37,303 nucleotides of DNA from Streptomyces sp. ISL-36 (GCF_018614205.1 NZ_JAGGOS010000108.1:1-37303); one strand, 5' to 3'; positions 8,500-16,178 are shown, counted from the first letter of the stretch. Notes: generated by a model from the letters alone, not told the origin. A program made the numbers and translations.

Positions 8500-8835
8500 A
8501 TGGCGCTGAACAAGAAGGGTTCCCGGCGCATAACCGTTGACGGGATCGAGTACCGCTGGCGGATCCACAGGAAGCCCTCCTACATGCAGGGACTCTGCTG
8601 GACACCGATGACCTACGCGGTCGAAGCGGCCAGCGACAGCCAGCCGGGCGCGACCTTGATCGTGACCAGCGGCCAGGCCCATCCCAGCAACTGGGTGGGT
8701 GCCGAGGCAGTGCCCATCCGCCCAGCCCACGTTGCTGCCAGCATCCGAGAAGCACGGGACCGAGGCTGGGAACCAACCAAGGCCGGATCTCCCTTCCAGC
8801 TCGACCGATCCGCAGGGTTCATCGCCCAGCCATGA
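8500..8835 (+). CDS. Unrecognised 111-aa protein, first gene of a coupled trio
   Basis: No function recognised. The start ATG 8500 follows a strong GGAGGAG site; the longer frame starting at 8410 has no such site. The N-terminus MALNKKGSRRITVDGIEYRWRIHRKPSY is basic and beta-rich, a pattern I associate with small conserved Streptomyces hypothetical proteins. The stop overlaps the ATG of the following decayed gene (ATGA at 8832-8835), so the two were once translationally coupled. The protein is intact and may still be made even though its partner is broken. Confidence 0.65.
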   Translation: MALNKKGSRRITVDGIEYRWRIHRKPSYMQGLCWTPMTYAVEAASDSQPGATLIVTSGQAHPSNWVGAEAVPIRPAHVAASIREARDRGWEPTKAGSPFQLDRSAGFIAQP

Positions 8836-9295
8836 GGCAAAGCGAACAAAAGCAGTCCATATCGGTCGAACTGCCGCAGAGGCTCCAGGCCTGGTTCGCC
8901 GAGCATGAGGAACGCCTGTAATCCTGCGGAATCACGGGGGCGGTCCAGCAGTCGCCCGAGGACGGCCGAACCAAGAACAGCACCTGGATGACGCTTGAAA
9001 ACGATGACTTCGTCGCCGTGCTCATCGTCTGGAGCAGCGGGGAAGCCGAGCTTGAGTACGGGGACATGGCAACAGGCTAGGTCCGACAACAGCACCGGGA
9101 TCTCTGCACCTTCCAGTACCTCCTCGACGCCATCGAGACCATCCACGAATGGATCCGCATAAAGGGCGAGCCGTCCGTGGAAGGGCGACCTCCGGCGAGT
9201 TTGAGAAAGCCTGGGCCGAGTTCCTTGACAGATTGCAACCCGATCCCGCCGACCTCTCGGTGTTCCGAGGGCTTCTTGGCATCATCGCGACATGA
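8832..9295 (+). pseudogene. Decayed gene: two in-frame stops and a frameshift
   Basis: The frame begins MRQSEQKQSISVELPQRLQAW... at an ATG overlapping the previous stop. It is interrupted by TAA at 8919-8921 and TAG at 9078-9080, yet the sequence continues with protein-like content in the same frame (GRTKNSTWMTLENDDFVAVL; QYLLDAIETIHEWI). After about 9180 the good coding frame shifts (GEFEKAWAEFLDRLQPDPAD) and ends at TGA 9293-9295, which again overlaps the ATG of the next gene (ATGA at 9292-9295). The flanking overlaps show the original gene boundaries. The family is unrecognised. Confidence 0.72.
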
Positions 9296-9687
9296 CCCCG
9301 ACCCTTCCCCGCACCATCCGAGCCGTCGACACCGCTCAGCTGCTGGACCTGGCCCAGGAGGCCGCCATGCATGGCTTCAGCCAGCGGCTCCCGGTCGACT
9401 GGCTACGAGAGCACCTCGCCGCAGAAGCGACGCATTACCTGTTCCCGACACTCGTGCAGCGTCTCACGCACCGTCCCGAGGTGCCGCTGCAGTGGAGGTG
9501 CCAGCAACTGCTGACCGTCAGCACCGGCGAGCAGATCTGGGGTCTCCTCGACGTCCTTCCCGACACCTTCGACAAGATCCCGGAGACCTTGGATACGGCG
9601 TCCAAGAAGGACATCGTCAACCGCATCGAGCAAGCAGAGAAGGTGCGGGAGTGGATGGAACGGACGGCCGCCGATGCAGGTTCATGA
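9292..9687 (+). CDS. Unrecognised 131-aa helical protein, last gene of the coupled trio
   Basis: No family recognised. It starts at ATG 9292, overlapping the end of the decayed gene (ATGA), which suggests the three genes formed a coupled operon. The protein is predicted mostly alpha-helical (DTAQLLDLAQEAAMHGF, KKDIVNRIEQAEKVREWMER), with no membrane segment or signal peptide. With the upstream gene inactivated, its translation may be reduced, since coupled translation would stop early. Confidence 0.55.
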   Translation: MTPTLPRTIRAVDTAQLLDLAQEAAMHGFSQRLPVDWLREHLAAEATHYLFPTLVQRLTHRPEVPLQWRCQQLLTVSTGEQIWGLLDVLPDTFDKIPETLDTASKKDIVNRIEQAEKVREWMERTAADAGS

Positions 9688-9854
9688 GGTCCGGCGCAGC
9701 CGGCTGGGCAGTCTGAGGAAATGACATCGATCTGAGACAGCCGCTTGCCGACACGTCGTGAGACTGGAGGGGAACGTCCAGTTCACAGCGTCGGCGCCTG
9801 ACACCGAGAGTGAGAATCTACAGGAGACGCGGGAACGGCATGCCGGCAGCGACG

Positions 9855-9860
9855 TAGGCT
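9855..9860 (+). promoter_or_regulatory. Likely -10 element of a leaderless transcript
   Basis: TAGGCT lies 6 bases before ATG 9867, and no ribosome site precedes that ATG. TANNNT followed closely by the start codon is the usual layout of leaderless Streptomyces mRNAs. No clear -35 is visible. Confidence 0.45.
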
Positions 9861-9866
9861 CGGCTC

Positions 9867-10748
9867 ATGCCGACCGATGACAGACCGCAGACCACCGTCA
9901 AGCACTGGCAGGAGTGCTCGGATGTCTACGACTTCCTCGACCAGATCCGCCTGCGGCCCGGCATGTGGATCCCCGGCGGATCCCTCCGCCACCTGGAGTC
10001 CATGCTCATCGGCTACCGCGCAGCCCTCGGCGTGCACAACATCGACGAACACTTCGCCTTCTGGACCGAAGACGACTTCACCCGATGGATCCGCGAGCAC
10101 TACGGAATATCCAGCTCCCTCAGCTGGGCTGCCGCGATCGAACGCATGACGCCGGACGGTTCCACGGCCGTGGACGAGTTCTTTCGGTTGCTGGACGACT
10201 ATCGGCGCGACGCCAGGCAGGAGCGGGCGCCGCATGCCGGCACACCCAGCCATCCCGGCCTCGAGTTCATGGCCAACACCTTCGTCACCCTCTTCTGGCG
10301 TCGACGGCTTCTCACCGAGGCGACGTTGCGACTTCAAGAGTGTGGCTTCCGGATCGTCCACCTGGCAGCCGGCGACTGGTCCACGGAGGAGGACCTGCAC
10401 CGTGCCATCGCGGACGCGTTGCACTTTCCCGACTACTACGGCCACAACCTCGACGCACTCAACGACTGTCTCGGCGACGTCGCCCGCCATGGCCCCTACG
10501 ACGACTCACCCGAAGGCATGGGACTGGTCCTGTCCTTCACCGACTACGACCACTTCGCCACGGCGTGTCCCAGGGCCGCCCAAGACGTCCTGGACATCAT
10601 CGCTGACCGGGCGCGCCGTGCCGCTGTGCTCCAGCGCCGACTGATCTGCCTGGTGCACAGCAACGACCCCAACATCCAGTTCGAGCCCGTCGGCGCCATG
10701 CCTGTCATGTGGAACCGCGGCGAATGGCTGGATGCCAAACGTCGGTGA
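9867..10748 (+). CDS. Two-domain protein: N-terminal RPGM-motif domain plus C-terminal barstar-like domain
   Basis: 293 aa. The N-terminal half (DFLDQIRLRPGMWIPGGSLR, then HLESMLIGYRAALG) has the RPGM(Y/W)-x-SL...L-GY pattern seen in small bacterial proteins, often near toxin-immunity genes, whose function I do not know. The C-terminal half (FRIVHLAAGDWSTEEDLHRA then DALHFPDYYGHNLDALNDCL) matches the barstar family: the FPxYYGxNLDAL core is the barnase-inhibitor hallmark. Barstar folds bind and neutralise secreted or intracellular RNases. No barnase-like RNase is visible nearby, so this could be an orphan immunity gene. It has no signal peptide. It ends convergently, 25 bp from the FGE-like gene. 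The start at 9867 is supported by a leaderless -10. Confidence 0.8.
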   Translation: MPTDDRPQTTVKHWQECSDVYDFLDQIRLRPGMWIPGGSLRHLESMLIGYRAALGVHNIDEHFAFWTEDDFTRWIREHYGISSSLSWAAAIERMTPDGSTAVDEFFRLLDDYRRDARQERAPHAGTPSHPGLEFMANTFVTLFWRRRLLTEATLRLQECGFRIVHLAAGDWSTEEDLHRAIADALHFPDYYGHNLDALNDCLGDVARHGPYDDSPEGMGLVLSFTDYDHFATACPRAAQDVLDIIADRARRAAVLQRRLICLVHSNDPNIQFEPVGAMPVMWNRGEWLDAKRR

Positions 10749-10773
10749 GACGGCTGACAGGCGACGCCGAAAC

Positions 10774-11478
10774 CTACTGGAGGGACCGCGCGACGCGGAA
10801 TCCCACGTCGTCGACACGGAACGTCGGGTGGCTCCGGCGCCGTGCGGAAGCCCGGCAGCTCCAGTGCTCGTCGAACCATCCTCCACCTCGCAACACCCGG
10901 TAACTGCCGTACACCTCGGCGTCGTAGACGTCCCAGCACCAGTCCCAGACGTTTCCGAGCAGGTCGTGGAAGCCCCACGGATTGGGCCGCTTGCCGCCCA
11001 CCTCGCGCAGGCGCTCCTCCGAGTTGCCGCGGTACCAGGCGATGTCGTCGAGGGGTCCATAGCGCGGTCCGGTCGTGCCGGCGCGGCACGCGTGCTCCCA
11101 CTCCGCCTCGGTCGGGAGCCGGTACCCGTCGGCGGAGGTGTCCCACGCGACGCCGTCGCCGGACCCCTCCTCGTCGCTGTCCCCGTCGCCGGACTCGCCA
11201 TGGAGGCGGTAGGCGGGGGTGAGCCCCTCGCGCAGCGACAGGGCGTTGCAGAACCGGACCGCGTCCCACCAGGAGACGCCTTCTACAGGCATACGGTCCC
11301 CTCGGGCGGTGCTGGGGCGGCTTCCGGTGATCTCCGCGTAGAGCGCCTGGGTGACGGGGAACGCCGCGAGCCGGTAGGGCGCGAGCTCGACGGGCCAACT
11401 GCGCTGCGTCCGGCGGTCCGACAGCGTGATCAGCCCCGCAGGGACGTCGATCATCGTGGTCTCTGTGCTCGCGGCCAT
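10774..11478 (-). CDS. FGE-sulfatase (SUMF1/DUF323) family protein lacking one expected active-site Cys
   Basis: 234 aa from ATG 11478 (MAASTETTMIDVPAG). The hallmarks of the formylglycine-generating-enzyme superfamily are present: FPVTQALYAEIT, PVEGVSWWDAVRFCNAL, RLPTEAEWEHACRAG, NPWGFHDLLGNVWDWCWD and RVLRGGGWFD. True FGE oxidises a cysteine in sulfatases using a pair of Cys in the RGGS-x2-C-x4-C segment. Aligned by eye, the first is Asp here (RGGGWFDEHWSC) and only the second Cys is kept. It is therefore probably not an active FGE and may belong to another branch, such as a binding or regulatory protein. No sulfatase gene lies in the window. It is divergent from the serine hydrolase downstream. 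Confidence 0.8.
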   Translation of the reverse strand: MAASTETTMIDVPAGLITLSDRRTQRSWPVELAPYRLAAFPVTQALYAEITGSRPSTARGDRMPVEGVSWWDAVRFCNALSLREGLTPAYRLHGESGDGDSDEEGSGDGVAWDTSADGYRLPTEAEWEHACRAGTTGPRYGPLDDIAWYRGNSEERLREVGGKRPNPWGFHDLLGNVWDWCWDVYDAEVYGSYRVLRGGGWFDEHWSCRASARRRSHPTFRVDDVGFRVARSLQ

Positions 11479-11582
11479 GGACAGATGATCACATGGCGTC
11501 CTCGCCGCGAGGCGATGTCCGGGAGGTGCGCCCCGCGCGAAATATGGTCGACTCAGGCAGCGCGGCAGCGTTGTATCGGCGT

Positions 11583-12965
11583 ATGACCTCTTCCTTCGAA
11601 GCCTTGCTTCCCAGTACCGAGCGGGCGCTGTCGCACCGCGTCGCCGTCGCCCAGTCCGAGGGGCGATCGCCTTCCTTCGTCGGGGCGGTGGCCCGTGACG
11701 GGAAGCGGGTGTGGAGCGGATCGCGCAGCTGTGTCGACGGCCACGACCCGGATGCCGCCACGCAGTACCGGATCGGATCACTCACCAAGGTGTTCACCGC
11801 CGTTCTGGTGATGCGGCTCAGGGACGAGGGTCTCCTGGACCTGAACGACCCATTGGAGAAGCACCTTTCGGGCACGAGCGCCGGTGAGGTGACCATCGCT
11901 CAGCTCCTCGGGCACAGTGCCGGCCTTGCGGCCGAGGCACCCGCGCCGTGGTGGGAGCGGACGCCCGGGACCGTAAGGCCGGAGTTGTCCGATGTGCTCG
12001 GTGACGAGCCGCTCGTCCACCCGGTGGGGCGCCGGCATCACTACTCCAACCCCGGCTACACGCTGCTCGGTTCACTGATCGAGGCGCTGCGCGGGGTGTC
12101 CTGGGAGGAAGCGCTGCGCGGCGAGATTCTGGAGCCGCTGGGGTTGACCCGTACGAGCACGCAACCGGCCGCCCCGCATGCCGGTGGTTGGGCCGTGCAC
12201 CCCTGGGCCGACGTGATGCTGCCCGAACCGGCCGAGGATCTGGGGCTGATGGCACCGGCCGGGCAGCTCTGGTCGACGGCCGACGATCTCTGCCGCTTCG
12301 CCGGTTTCCTCGCCCAGGGGGACGATCGGGTCCTGAGCGCGGCGTCCGTCGAGGAGATGCGCACGCCGGCGGCGCCGCCGGGGGCGGGGGACTGGGAGGG
12401 CGGTTACGGCCTCGGCCTGCAACTGGTGCACAAGGACGGCCGGACCCTGATCGGCCATACCGGCTCGCTGCCGGGCTTTGTCGCCTGCCTGTGGGTGAGC
12501 GTGGCGGACGGGGTGGCGGCGGTCGCCCTCGCCAACGCGACCTCCGGACCGTTGACCGCGGTCGTGGCGGCGGACCTCGTACGGATCGTGGCTGACGCCG
12601 AGCCGCGGTTCCCCGAGCCGTGGCGACCGCTGCCGGAGGCCGAGGTCGACCAGGAGCTCCTTGAGCTGACCGGGCCCTGGTACTGGGGAACGTACGCCTT
12701 CGGGCTGCGCCTCGGACCGGAGCGGAGCGTAGCCCTGGAGCCCCTGAGGGGCGTCGGTCGGCGGGCGGACTTCCGGCCGCTGCCCGGTGGGGGCTGGATC
12801 GGTCTGAACGGTTACTACGCGGGGGAGACGCTGCGGGTGGTGCGCCGCCCGGACGGCTCGGTGAGCCACCTCGACCTGGCGTCGTTCGTCTTCACCCGCG
12901 AGCCGTACGAACGGGGGGACGCCGTGCCCGGTGGTGTGGACGAGGCGGGCTGGCGGGGCCTCTGA
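11583..12965 (+). CDS. Serine hydrolase of the beta-lactamase/AmpC (class C) fold
   Basis: 460 aa from ATG 11583 (MTSSFEALLPSTERALS). The active-site motifs of the penicillin-binding/beta-lactamase clan are clear: S-x-x-K as IGSLTKVF near residue 65, Y-x-N as HHYSNPGY, and HTG as LIGHTGSLPGF in place of KTG. The extra C-terminal beta domain after about residue 340 is common in such esterase/peptidase-like hydrolases. There is no obvious signal peptide, so a cytoplasmic esterase or D-aminopeptidase-like role is more likely than beta-lactam resistance (inference). A TATGGT at 11543-11548 could be a -10; an in-frame GTG/ATG further upstream exists but lacks support. It appears to begin the conserved chromosomal segment. 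Confidence 0.85.
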   Translation: MTSSFEALLPSTERALSHRVAVAQSEGRSPSFVGAVARDGKRVWSGSRSCVDGHDPDAATQYRIGSLTKVFTAVLVMRLRDEGLLDLNDPLEKHLSGTSAGEVTIAQLLGHSAGLAAEAPAPWWERTPGTVRPELSDVLGDEPLVHPVGRRHHYSNPGYTLLGSLIEALRGVSWEEALRGEILEPLGLTRTSTQPAAPHAGGWAVHPWADVMLPEPAEDLGLMAPAGQLWSTADDLCRFAGFLAQGDDRVLSAASVEEMRTPAAPPGAGDWEGGYGLGLQLVHKDGRTLIGHTGSLPGFVACLWVSVADGVAAVALANATSGPLTAVVAADLVRIVADAEPRFPEPWRPLPEAEVDQELLELTGPWYWGTYAFGLRLGPERSVALEPLRGVGRRADFRPLPGGGWIGLNGYYAGETLRVVRRPDGSVSHLDLASFVFTREPYERGDAVPGGVDEAGWRGL

Positions 12966-12970
12966 GCGCC

Positions 12971-12986
12971 TGTTTCACGTGAAACA
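12971..12986. promoter_or_regulatory. parS site 1 (ParB-binding, 16-bp palindrome)
   Basis: TGTTTCACGTGAAACA is a perfect palindrome identical to the Streptomyces parS core GTTTCACGTGAAAC. ParB spreads from such sites clustered around oriC to organise chromosome segregation during sporulation. It lies 6 bp after the hydrolase stop in a convergent gap and abuts a terminator hairpin. Confidence 0.93.
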
Positions 12987-13017
12987 GGGTGTCGGAGGCG
13001 GTGCCCTCGACACCCTG
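12985..13017. terminator. Bidirectional terminator hairpin between convergent genes
   Basis: A perfect 10-bp stem, CAGGGTGTCG (12985-12994) with CGACACCCTG (13008-13017), loop about 13 nt, lies between two convergent genes. No U-tract is visible, as is common for high-GC terminators. Its left arm overlaps the last 2 bases of parS. Confidence 0.65.
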
Positions 13018-13032
13018 TCGTGAGCGGGCGCT

Positions 13033-13485
13033 TCAGAGGCTCATCTTGAATCCCAGATGGGACGCCTCGAAGCCGAGCCGCTCGTAGAAGCGGTGGGCAT
13101 CCGTGCGGGTCGCATCGGAGGTGAGCTGCACCAGGTGGCAGTGTCGGCGGCGGGATTCCTCGATGGCCCACTCGATGAGTCGGGTACCGAGGCCGCTGCC
13201 TCGTTCCTCCGCGTGGATGCGGACGCCTTCGATGATCGACCGGGTGGATCCGCGACGGGAGAGCCCGGGAATGATCGTGAGCTGAAGGGTGCCCACGACT
13301 TTGTCCCCACGGACGGCCACGACCAGGTGCTGGTTCGGGTCGTGGGCAAGCCGCTCGAAGGCCGCGGTGTACGGGGCGAGGTCGTCGGGCGACTCACGCT
13401 GGGCGCCGAGAGGGTCGTCGGCGAGCATCGCGACGATGGCCGGCAGATCGCCCGCGGCGGCGGGCCGTATCTCAAGATCGCTCAT
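13033..13485 (-). CDS. GNAT-family N-acetyltransferase
   Basis: 150 aa, single GNAT domain covering the whole protein. The acetyl-CoA-binding motif A is clear (GVRIHAEERGSGLGTRLIEW, i.e. R/Q-x2-G-x-G/A with RGSGLG), followed by the C-terminal motif (AHRFYERLGFEASHLGF). The substrate cannot be read from sequence; small standalone GNATs of this kind acetylate small amines or protein N-termini. ATG 13485 gives MSDLEIRPAAAGDL, a typical GNAT beginning. It is convergent with the serine hydrolase, and downstream of a MarR-type gene on the same strand with a 31-bp gap, so they may be co-transcribed. Confidence 0.9.
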   Translation of the reverse strand: MSDLEIRPAAAGDLPAIVAMLADDPLGAQRESPDDLAPYTAAFERLAHDPNQHLVVAVRGDKVVGTLQLTIIPGLSRRGSTRSIIEGVRIHAEERGSGLGTRLIEWAIEESRRRHCHLVQLTSDATRTDAHRFYERLGFEASHLGFKMSL

Positions 13486-13516
13486 GCGGCGCAGCGTACG
13501 CCTCCGGCCGGGGGCG

Positions 13517-13975
13517 TCAGGCGGAGACGTCCAGGCCCTCGACGACGCGGACGAGGGGCGCGAGCTCCGGATTCTTGGCGGCCTCGTCGAGTGCCTCGCG
13601 CAGTGCGCCGTCGTTGGTGGGCCGTGCTTCTTCGAGCAGCTTCAGGCCGGCTTCCGTGACGTCGGTGTAGATACCGCGCCGGTCGGTGGCGCAGAGGTAC
13701 CGAGTCAGTAGACCGCGGTCCTCCAGGCGGGTCACCAGCCGGGTGGTTGCGCTCTGGCTGAGCACGACGGCGTCCGCGACCTGCTTCATCTGGAGGTGGC
13801 CGCCGGGGCCGCTGTGCTGGCGGCTGAGTACATCGAGGAGGGAGTACTCGCGCACGCTCAGGCCGTGATTGGCCTCCAGGGCGCGCTCGATGTGGGACTC
13901 GATCCTGCCGTGAAGCAACGAGAGGGCACACCAGCCCTGGGAGAGGGCGGTGAGGGCGGGCGCGGTCGCGGTCAT
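13517..13975 (-). CDS. MarR-family transcriptional regulator
   Basis: 152 aa from ATG 13975, preceded by a GGAGAG ribosome site; the longer frame starting at 14026 is not needed. The winged-helix core is visible: LSVREYSLLDVLSRQ, then KQVADAVVLSQSATTRLVTRLEDRGLLTR (recognition helix) and the wing CATDRRGIYTDVTEAGLKLL. MarR proteins are dimeric repressors, usually responding to small phenolic or toxic ligands. It is probably the first gene of a pair with the GNAT gene downstream. Its own operator is not recognisable. Confidence 0.9.
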   Translation of the reverse strand: MTATAPALTALSQGWCALSLLHGRIESHIERALEANHGLSVREYSLLDVLSRQHSGPGGHLQMKQVADAVVLSQSATTRLVTRLEDRGLLTRYLCATDRRGIYTDVTEAGLKLLEEARPTNDGALREALDEAAKNPELAPLVRVVEGLDVSA

Positions 13976-14050
13976 GATCTCTCCTCGGTCCCGAGCGGCT
14001 CCTCCCAGGGTAGACGATGTACGCAATAGCCCGCGCGTGCAATCAAATGC

Positions 14051-14914
14051 TCAGCCTGCCGCCACCGTGAGCGGGGCGAAGCGTCGGCTCCAGTCACCCG
14101 GCAGGCCGGGCAGGGAGCGGGTCATGACCGCGTTGAAGGCGATCGGGGCGAGGCCGTTCGTCTTGAGCCAGCTCAGCAGCGATTCGTGGCGCACATCGAT
14201 GTCCGTGCGGAGGGGGCGATCCGTGGCGGTGGCCAGCGAGGCGACGAGGGCCTGCGCCGTCCCCGCGTCGCGGGCGATCAGGGGGCCGATGACGTGGGTG
14301 TCCATGTTCGGCCACGCGGCCGCGTAGCCGGTGATCTCGCCGTTCTCCTCAGCGACCCGGAGCTGATCCGCGAAGGCCGGGAGGCGGGCGATGACATGGG
14401 TGCGGTCCAGGCCGAAGATCTCGGTGTCCAGGCGCAGGATCGGCTGGAGATCCTCGGCGATGGCGGGGCGGGTCGGGATCTGCGGGGCCGGCTCTCTGAG
14501 CGTGAAGTGGCCCCGGACCATCTCCGCGCGGCCCGTCTCGACGAAACCCAGCTGCTCGTACAGCGGCTGCCCGTTCGGAGTGGCGTGCAGGGTGAGCGGA
14601 GTGTCCCCCGCCTGGGAGATCACATGGCGCATCAGCCGGCGTCCGATGCCCTGGCGGGCATGCCGCTCGGCGACCAGCACCATGCCGATCGCGGCCAGTC
14701 CCGGCCCGTACGAGGTGACCACACATGCGGCGATGAGCCCCTTGCCCGCCGGGTCGTCGATGCCGTACCCCGTGCCCGCGGCGAGCAAGAGGCCCCACTT
14801 GTGCTCCTCACGCGGCCAGCCGCGGTCCTCGGAGAGATCGGCGCACCCGATGAGGTCGCCCGAGGTGAGGGATCGGATGGGGAGGTGGTCGAGCGGGGCG
14901 GTCGAGGTCGGCAT
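14051..14914 (-). CDS. Two-domain GNAT acetyltransferase
   Basis: 287 aa from ATG 14914 (MPTSTAPLDHLPIRSLTSGD); a much longer frame upstream is not coding. Two tandem GNAT-like halves are visible. The N-terminal one has the CoA-binding signature AERHARQGIGRRLMRHVI and QPLYEQLGF. The C-terminal one (IPTRPAIAEDLQPILRLDTE ... VIARLPAFADQLRVAEENGE) lacks a clear motif A and may serve for dimerisation or substrate binding. The substrate is unknown. It lies 5 bp after the small membrane-protein gene and is probably co-transcribed with it. Confidence 0.88.
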   Translation of the reverse strand: MPTSTAPLDHLPIRSLTSGDLIGCADLSEDRGWPREEHKWGLLLAAGTGYGIDDPAGKGLIAACVVTSYGPGLAAIGMVLVAERHARQGIGRRLMRHVISQAGDTPLTLHATPNGQPLYEQLGFVETGRAEMVRGHFTLREPAPQIPTRPAIAEDLQPILRLDTEIFGLDRTHVIARLPAFADQLRVAEENGEITGYAAAWPNMDTHVIGPLIARDAGTAQALVASLATATDRPLRTDIDVRHESLLSWLKTNGLAPIAFNAVMTRSLPGLPGDWSRRFAPLTVAAG

Positions 14915-14919
14915 GGAGC

Positions 14920-15456
14920 TCAGGCTGTCCGACGCAGTGATCGTCCGTCCACCGCTTTGGCGGAACTGGCCGATACCCGCAGGCGGCGGCCCCTGCGAGT
15001 CGGTCCCCAGGGCTTCAGGACCGAGATGGCCGTCATGAAGAGATAGGCCGTCGTGGAGACGGTCGGTGCCGCGACGAGGCTGAAGTCCGGCACCCCTGCC
15101 GCCGCTGCCCGCGCGATCTCCGGGCGTAGCGCGAAGACGGTTGCCGCTGCCGTGGCGAGCGTGAGCCAGAACTTGATCCAGACCCACCGGTGCCGGGCGA
15201 GTCCCCAGGGTGTCCCCAGGGAGAGCACGAGACCACTGACCAAGGTCACGAGGGCGACCGGGGCCAGCAGCCAGTCCGCGAACACCTTCATGGCACGGTA
15301 GGAGGCTTCGGTGAGCGAGGGATCGCCCGTCGTCCAGGCCGTGACGCCGAGCGCCAGCAGTCCCACGCTGAGCCCGAGCCACGCCACGGAGACGGCGACA
15401 TGAACCACGAGGAGAGCCCGCCGAGCGGGGCGCTTGAGATGTTTCACGTGAAACAC
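14920..15456 (-). CDS. Small integral membrane protein (DUF2269-like), start codons overlap parS
   Basis: 178 aa with about four membrane segments (ALLVVHVAVSVAWLGLSVGL, WLLAPVALVTLVSGLVLSLG, WVWIKFWLTLATAAATVFAL, TAYLFMTAIS) and a basic C-terminal tail. It resembles DUF2269-type or copper-resistance-D-like small membrane proteins of unknown role. The chosen start is GTG 15456, giving MFHVKHLKRP; its codons TTT-CAC-GTG-AAA are part of the parS palindrome, so the N-terminus is set by the ParB site. It is divergent from the HAD gene. Confidence 0.75.
   Translation of the reverse strand: MFHVKHLKRPARRALLVVHVAVSVAWLGLSVGLLALGVTAWTTGDPSLTEASYRAMKVFADWLLAPVALVTLVSGLVLSLGTPWGLARHRWVWIKFWLTLATAAATVFALRPEIARAAAAGVPDFSLVAAPTVSTTAYLFMTAISVLKPWGPTRRGRRLRVSASSAKAVDGRSLRRTA
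15440..15455. promoter_or_regulatory. parS site 2 (ParB-binding), within the start of a gene
   Basis: TGTTTCACGTGAAACA, a perfect 16-bp palindrome, lies inside the first codons of the minus-strand membrane-protein gene. It is 2.47 kb from parS site 1. Confidence 0.93.
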
Positions 15457-15510
15457 CGTGCCGCCCGACCCCGGTGGTGCGCGTCTGACGCCGGGAGTAA
15501 CCGCACGTAC

Positions 15511-15516
15511 TAGCCT
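15511..15516 (+). promoter_or_regulatory. Likely -10 element of the HAD gene, near-leaderless
   Basis: TAGCCT ends 8 bases before ATG 15525 and there is no ribosome site between them, consistent with a leaderless transcript. No good -35 is visible at the expected distance. Confidence 0.4.
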
Positions 15517-15524
15517 CGGCGTAT

Positions 15525-16178
15525 ATGACGCGTCCGACAGACAGGCCCAGGCTCCATCTCTTCGATCTGGACGGCACCCTGATCCGAGGGTCGGCCGCCG
15601 CCGTGGAGATCTCCCGGCAGCTCGGCGTCAGCGAGGAGATCGCCGCGCTGGAGCAGGGGTTTCTGCTCCACGGGATGACGCCGGACGAGTTCGCCGTCCA
15701 GGCCCGGGAGCTCTGGTCGGCTCTGACGCCTGAGCATGTGACGGCCGCCTTCGACGGGGCTCCCTGGCTCGCCGGGATCCGTGAGGTCTGGGCGGACATC
15801 CGCGCGCGAGGAGGCCGCTGCGCCGTCATCTCGCTCTCCCCGGACTTCTTCGTCGAGCGCCTTCTCGACTGGGGCGCGGACGCCGCCCATGGCTCGCGTT
15901 GGCCCGCCGTGCCCTTCACTCAGCCGATCCACCGGCCGGGCATCCTCGACGCGGCGGCGAAGGTTCGGATCGCACGCCGCCTCTGCGCGGAGTACGAGGT
16001 GGGCTTCGACGACTGCGTGGCCTACGGGGACTCGATGTCCGACGCGGCGCTCTTCGCGGTCGTACCGACGACCGTGGCCGTGAACGCCGATCACCATCTG
16101 GCCGATCTCGCGCGCCGGCAGTACGTGGGAGGCGATCTGCGCGAGGCCTATGAGCTGGTGCGAAACGACGTACTGTAG
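15525..16178 (+). CDS. HAD-superfamily phosphatase, SerB-like (HAD-IB)
   Basis: 217 aa. HAD motif I is LFDLDGTLIRGSA (nucleophile Asp and acid/base Asp), motif II is in VISLSPDFF, and motif III/IV are KVRIARRL and VAYGDSMSDAAL. Together with the C1 cap this fits the HAD-IB group of phosphoserine-phosphatase-like enzymes. The substrate is uncertain; it need not be serine biosynthesis. ATG 15525 follows a TAGCCT -10, suggesting leaderless expression. Its neighbours do not suggest a pathway. Confidence 0.88.
   Translation: MTRPTDRPRLHLFDLDGTLIRGSAAAVEISRQLGVSEEIAALEQGFLLHGMTPDEFAVQARELWSALTPEHVTAAFDGAPWLAGIREVWADIRARGGRCAVISLSPDFFVERLLDWGADAAHGSRWPAVPFTQPIHRPGILDAAAKVRIARRLCAEYEVGFDDCVAYGDSMSDAALFAVVPTTVAVNADHHLADLARRQYVGGDLREAYELVRNDVL

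Noticed and set aside
5915..10773. Search for the distal transposon end and terminal inverted repeats
   Set aside because: Short TGTC/GACA-like words occur, but I found no convincing repeated end sequence; the end cannot be placed by eye, and the other end is off the window.
14915..15919. N-terminal extension of the two-domain GNAT gene up to 15919
   Set aside because: It would run through the membrane-protein gene and antisense to the HAD gene; ATG 14914 gives the normal GNAT beginning.
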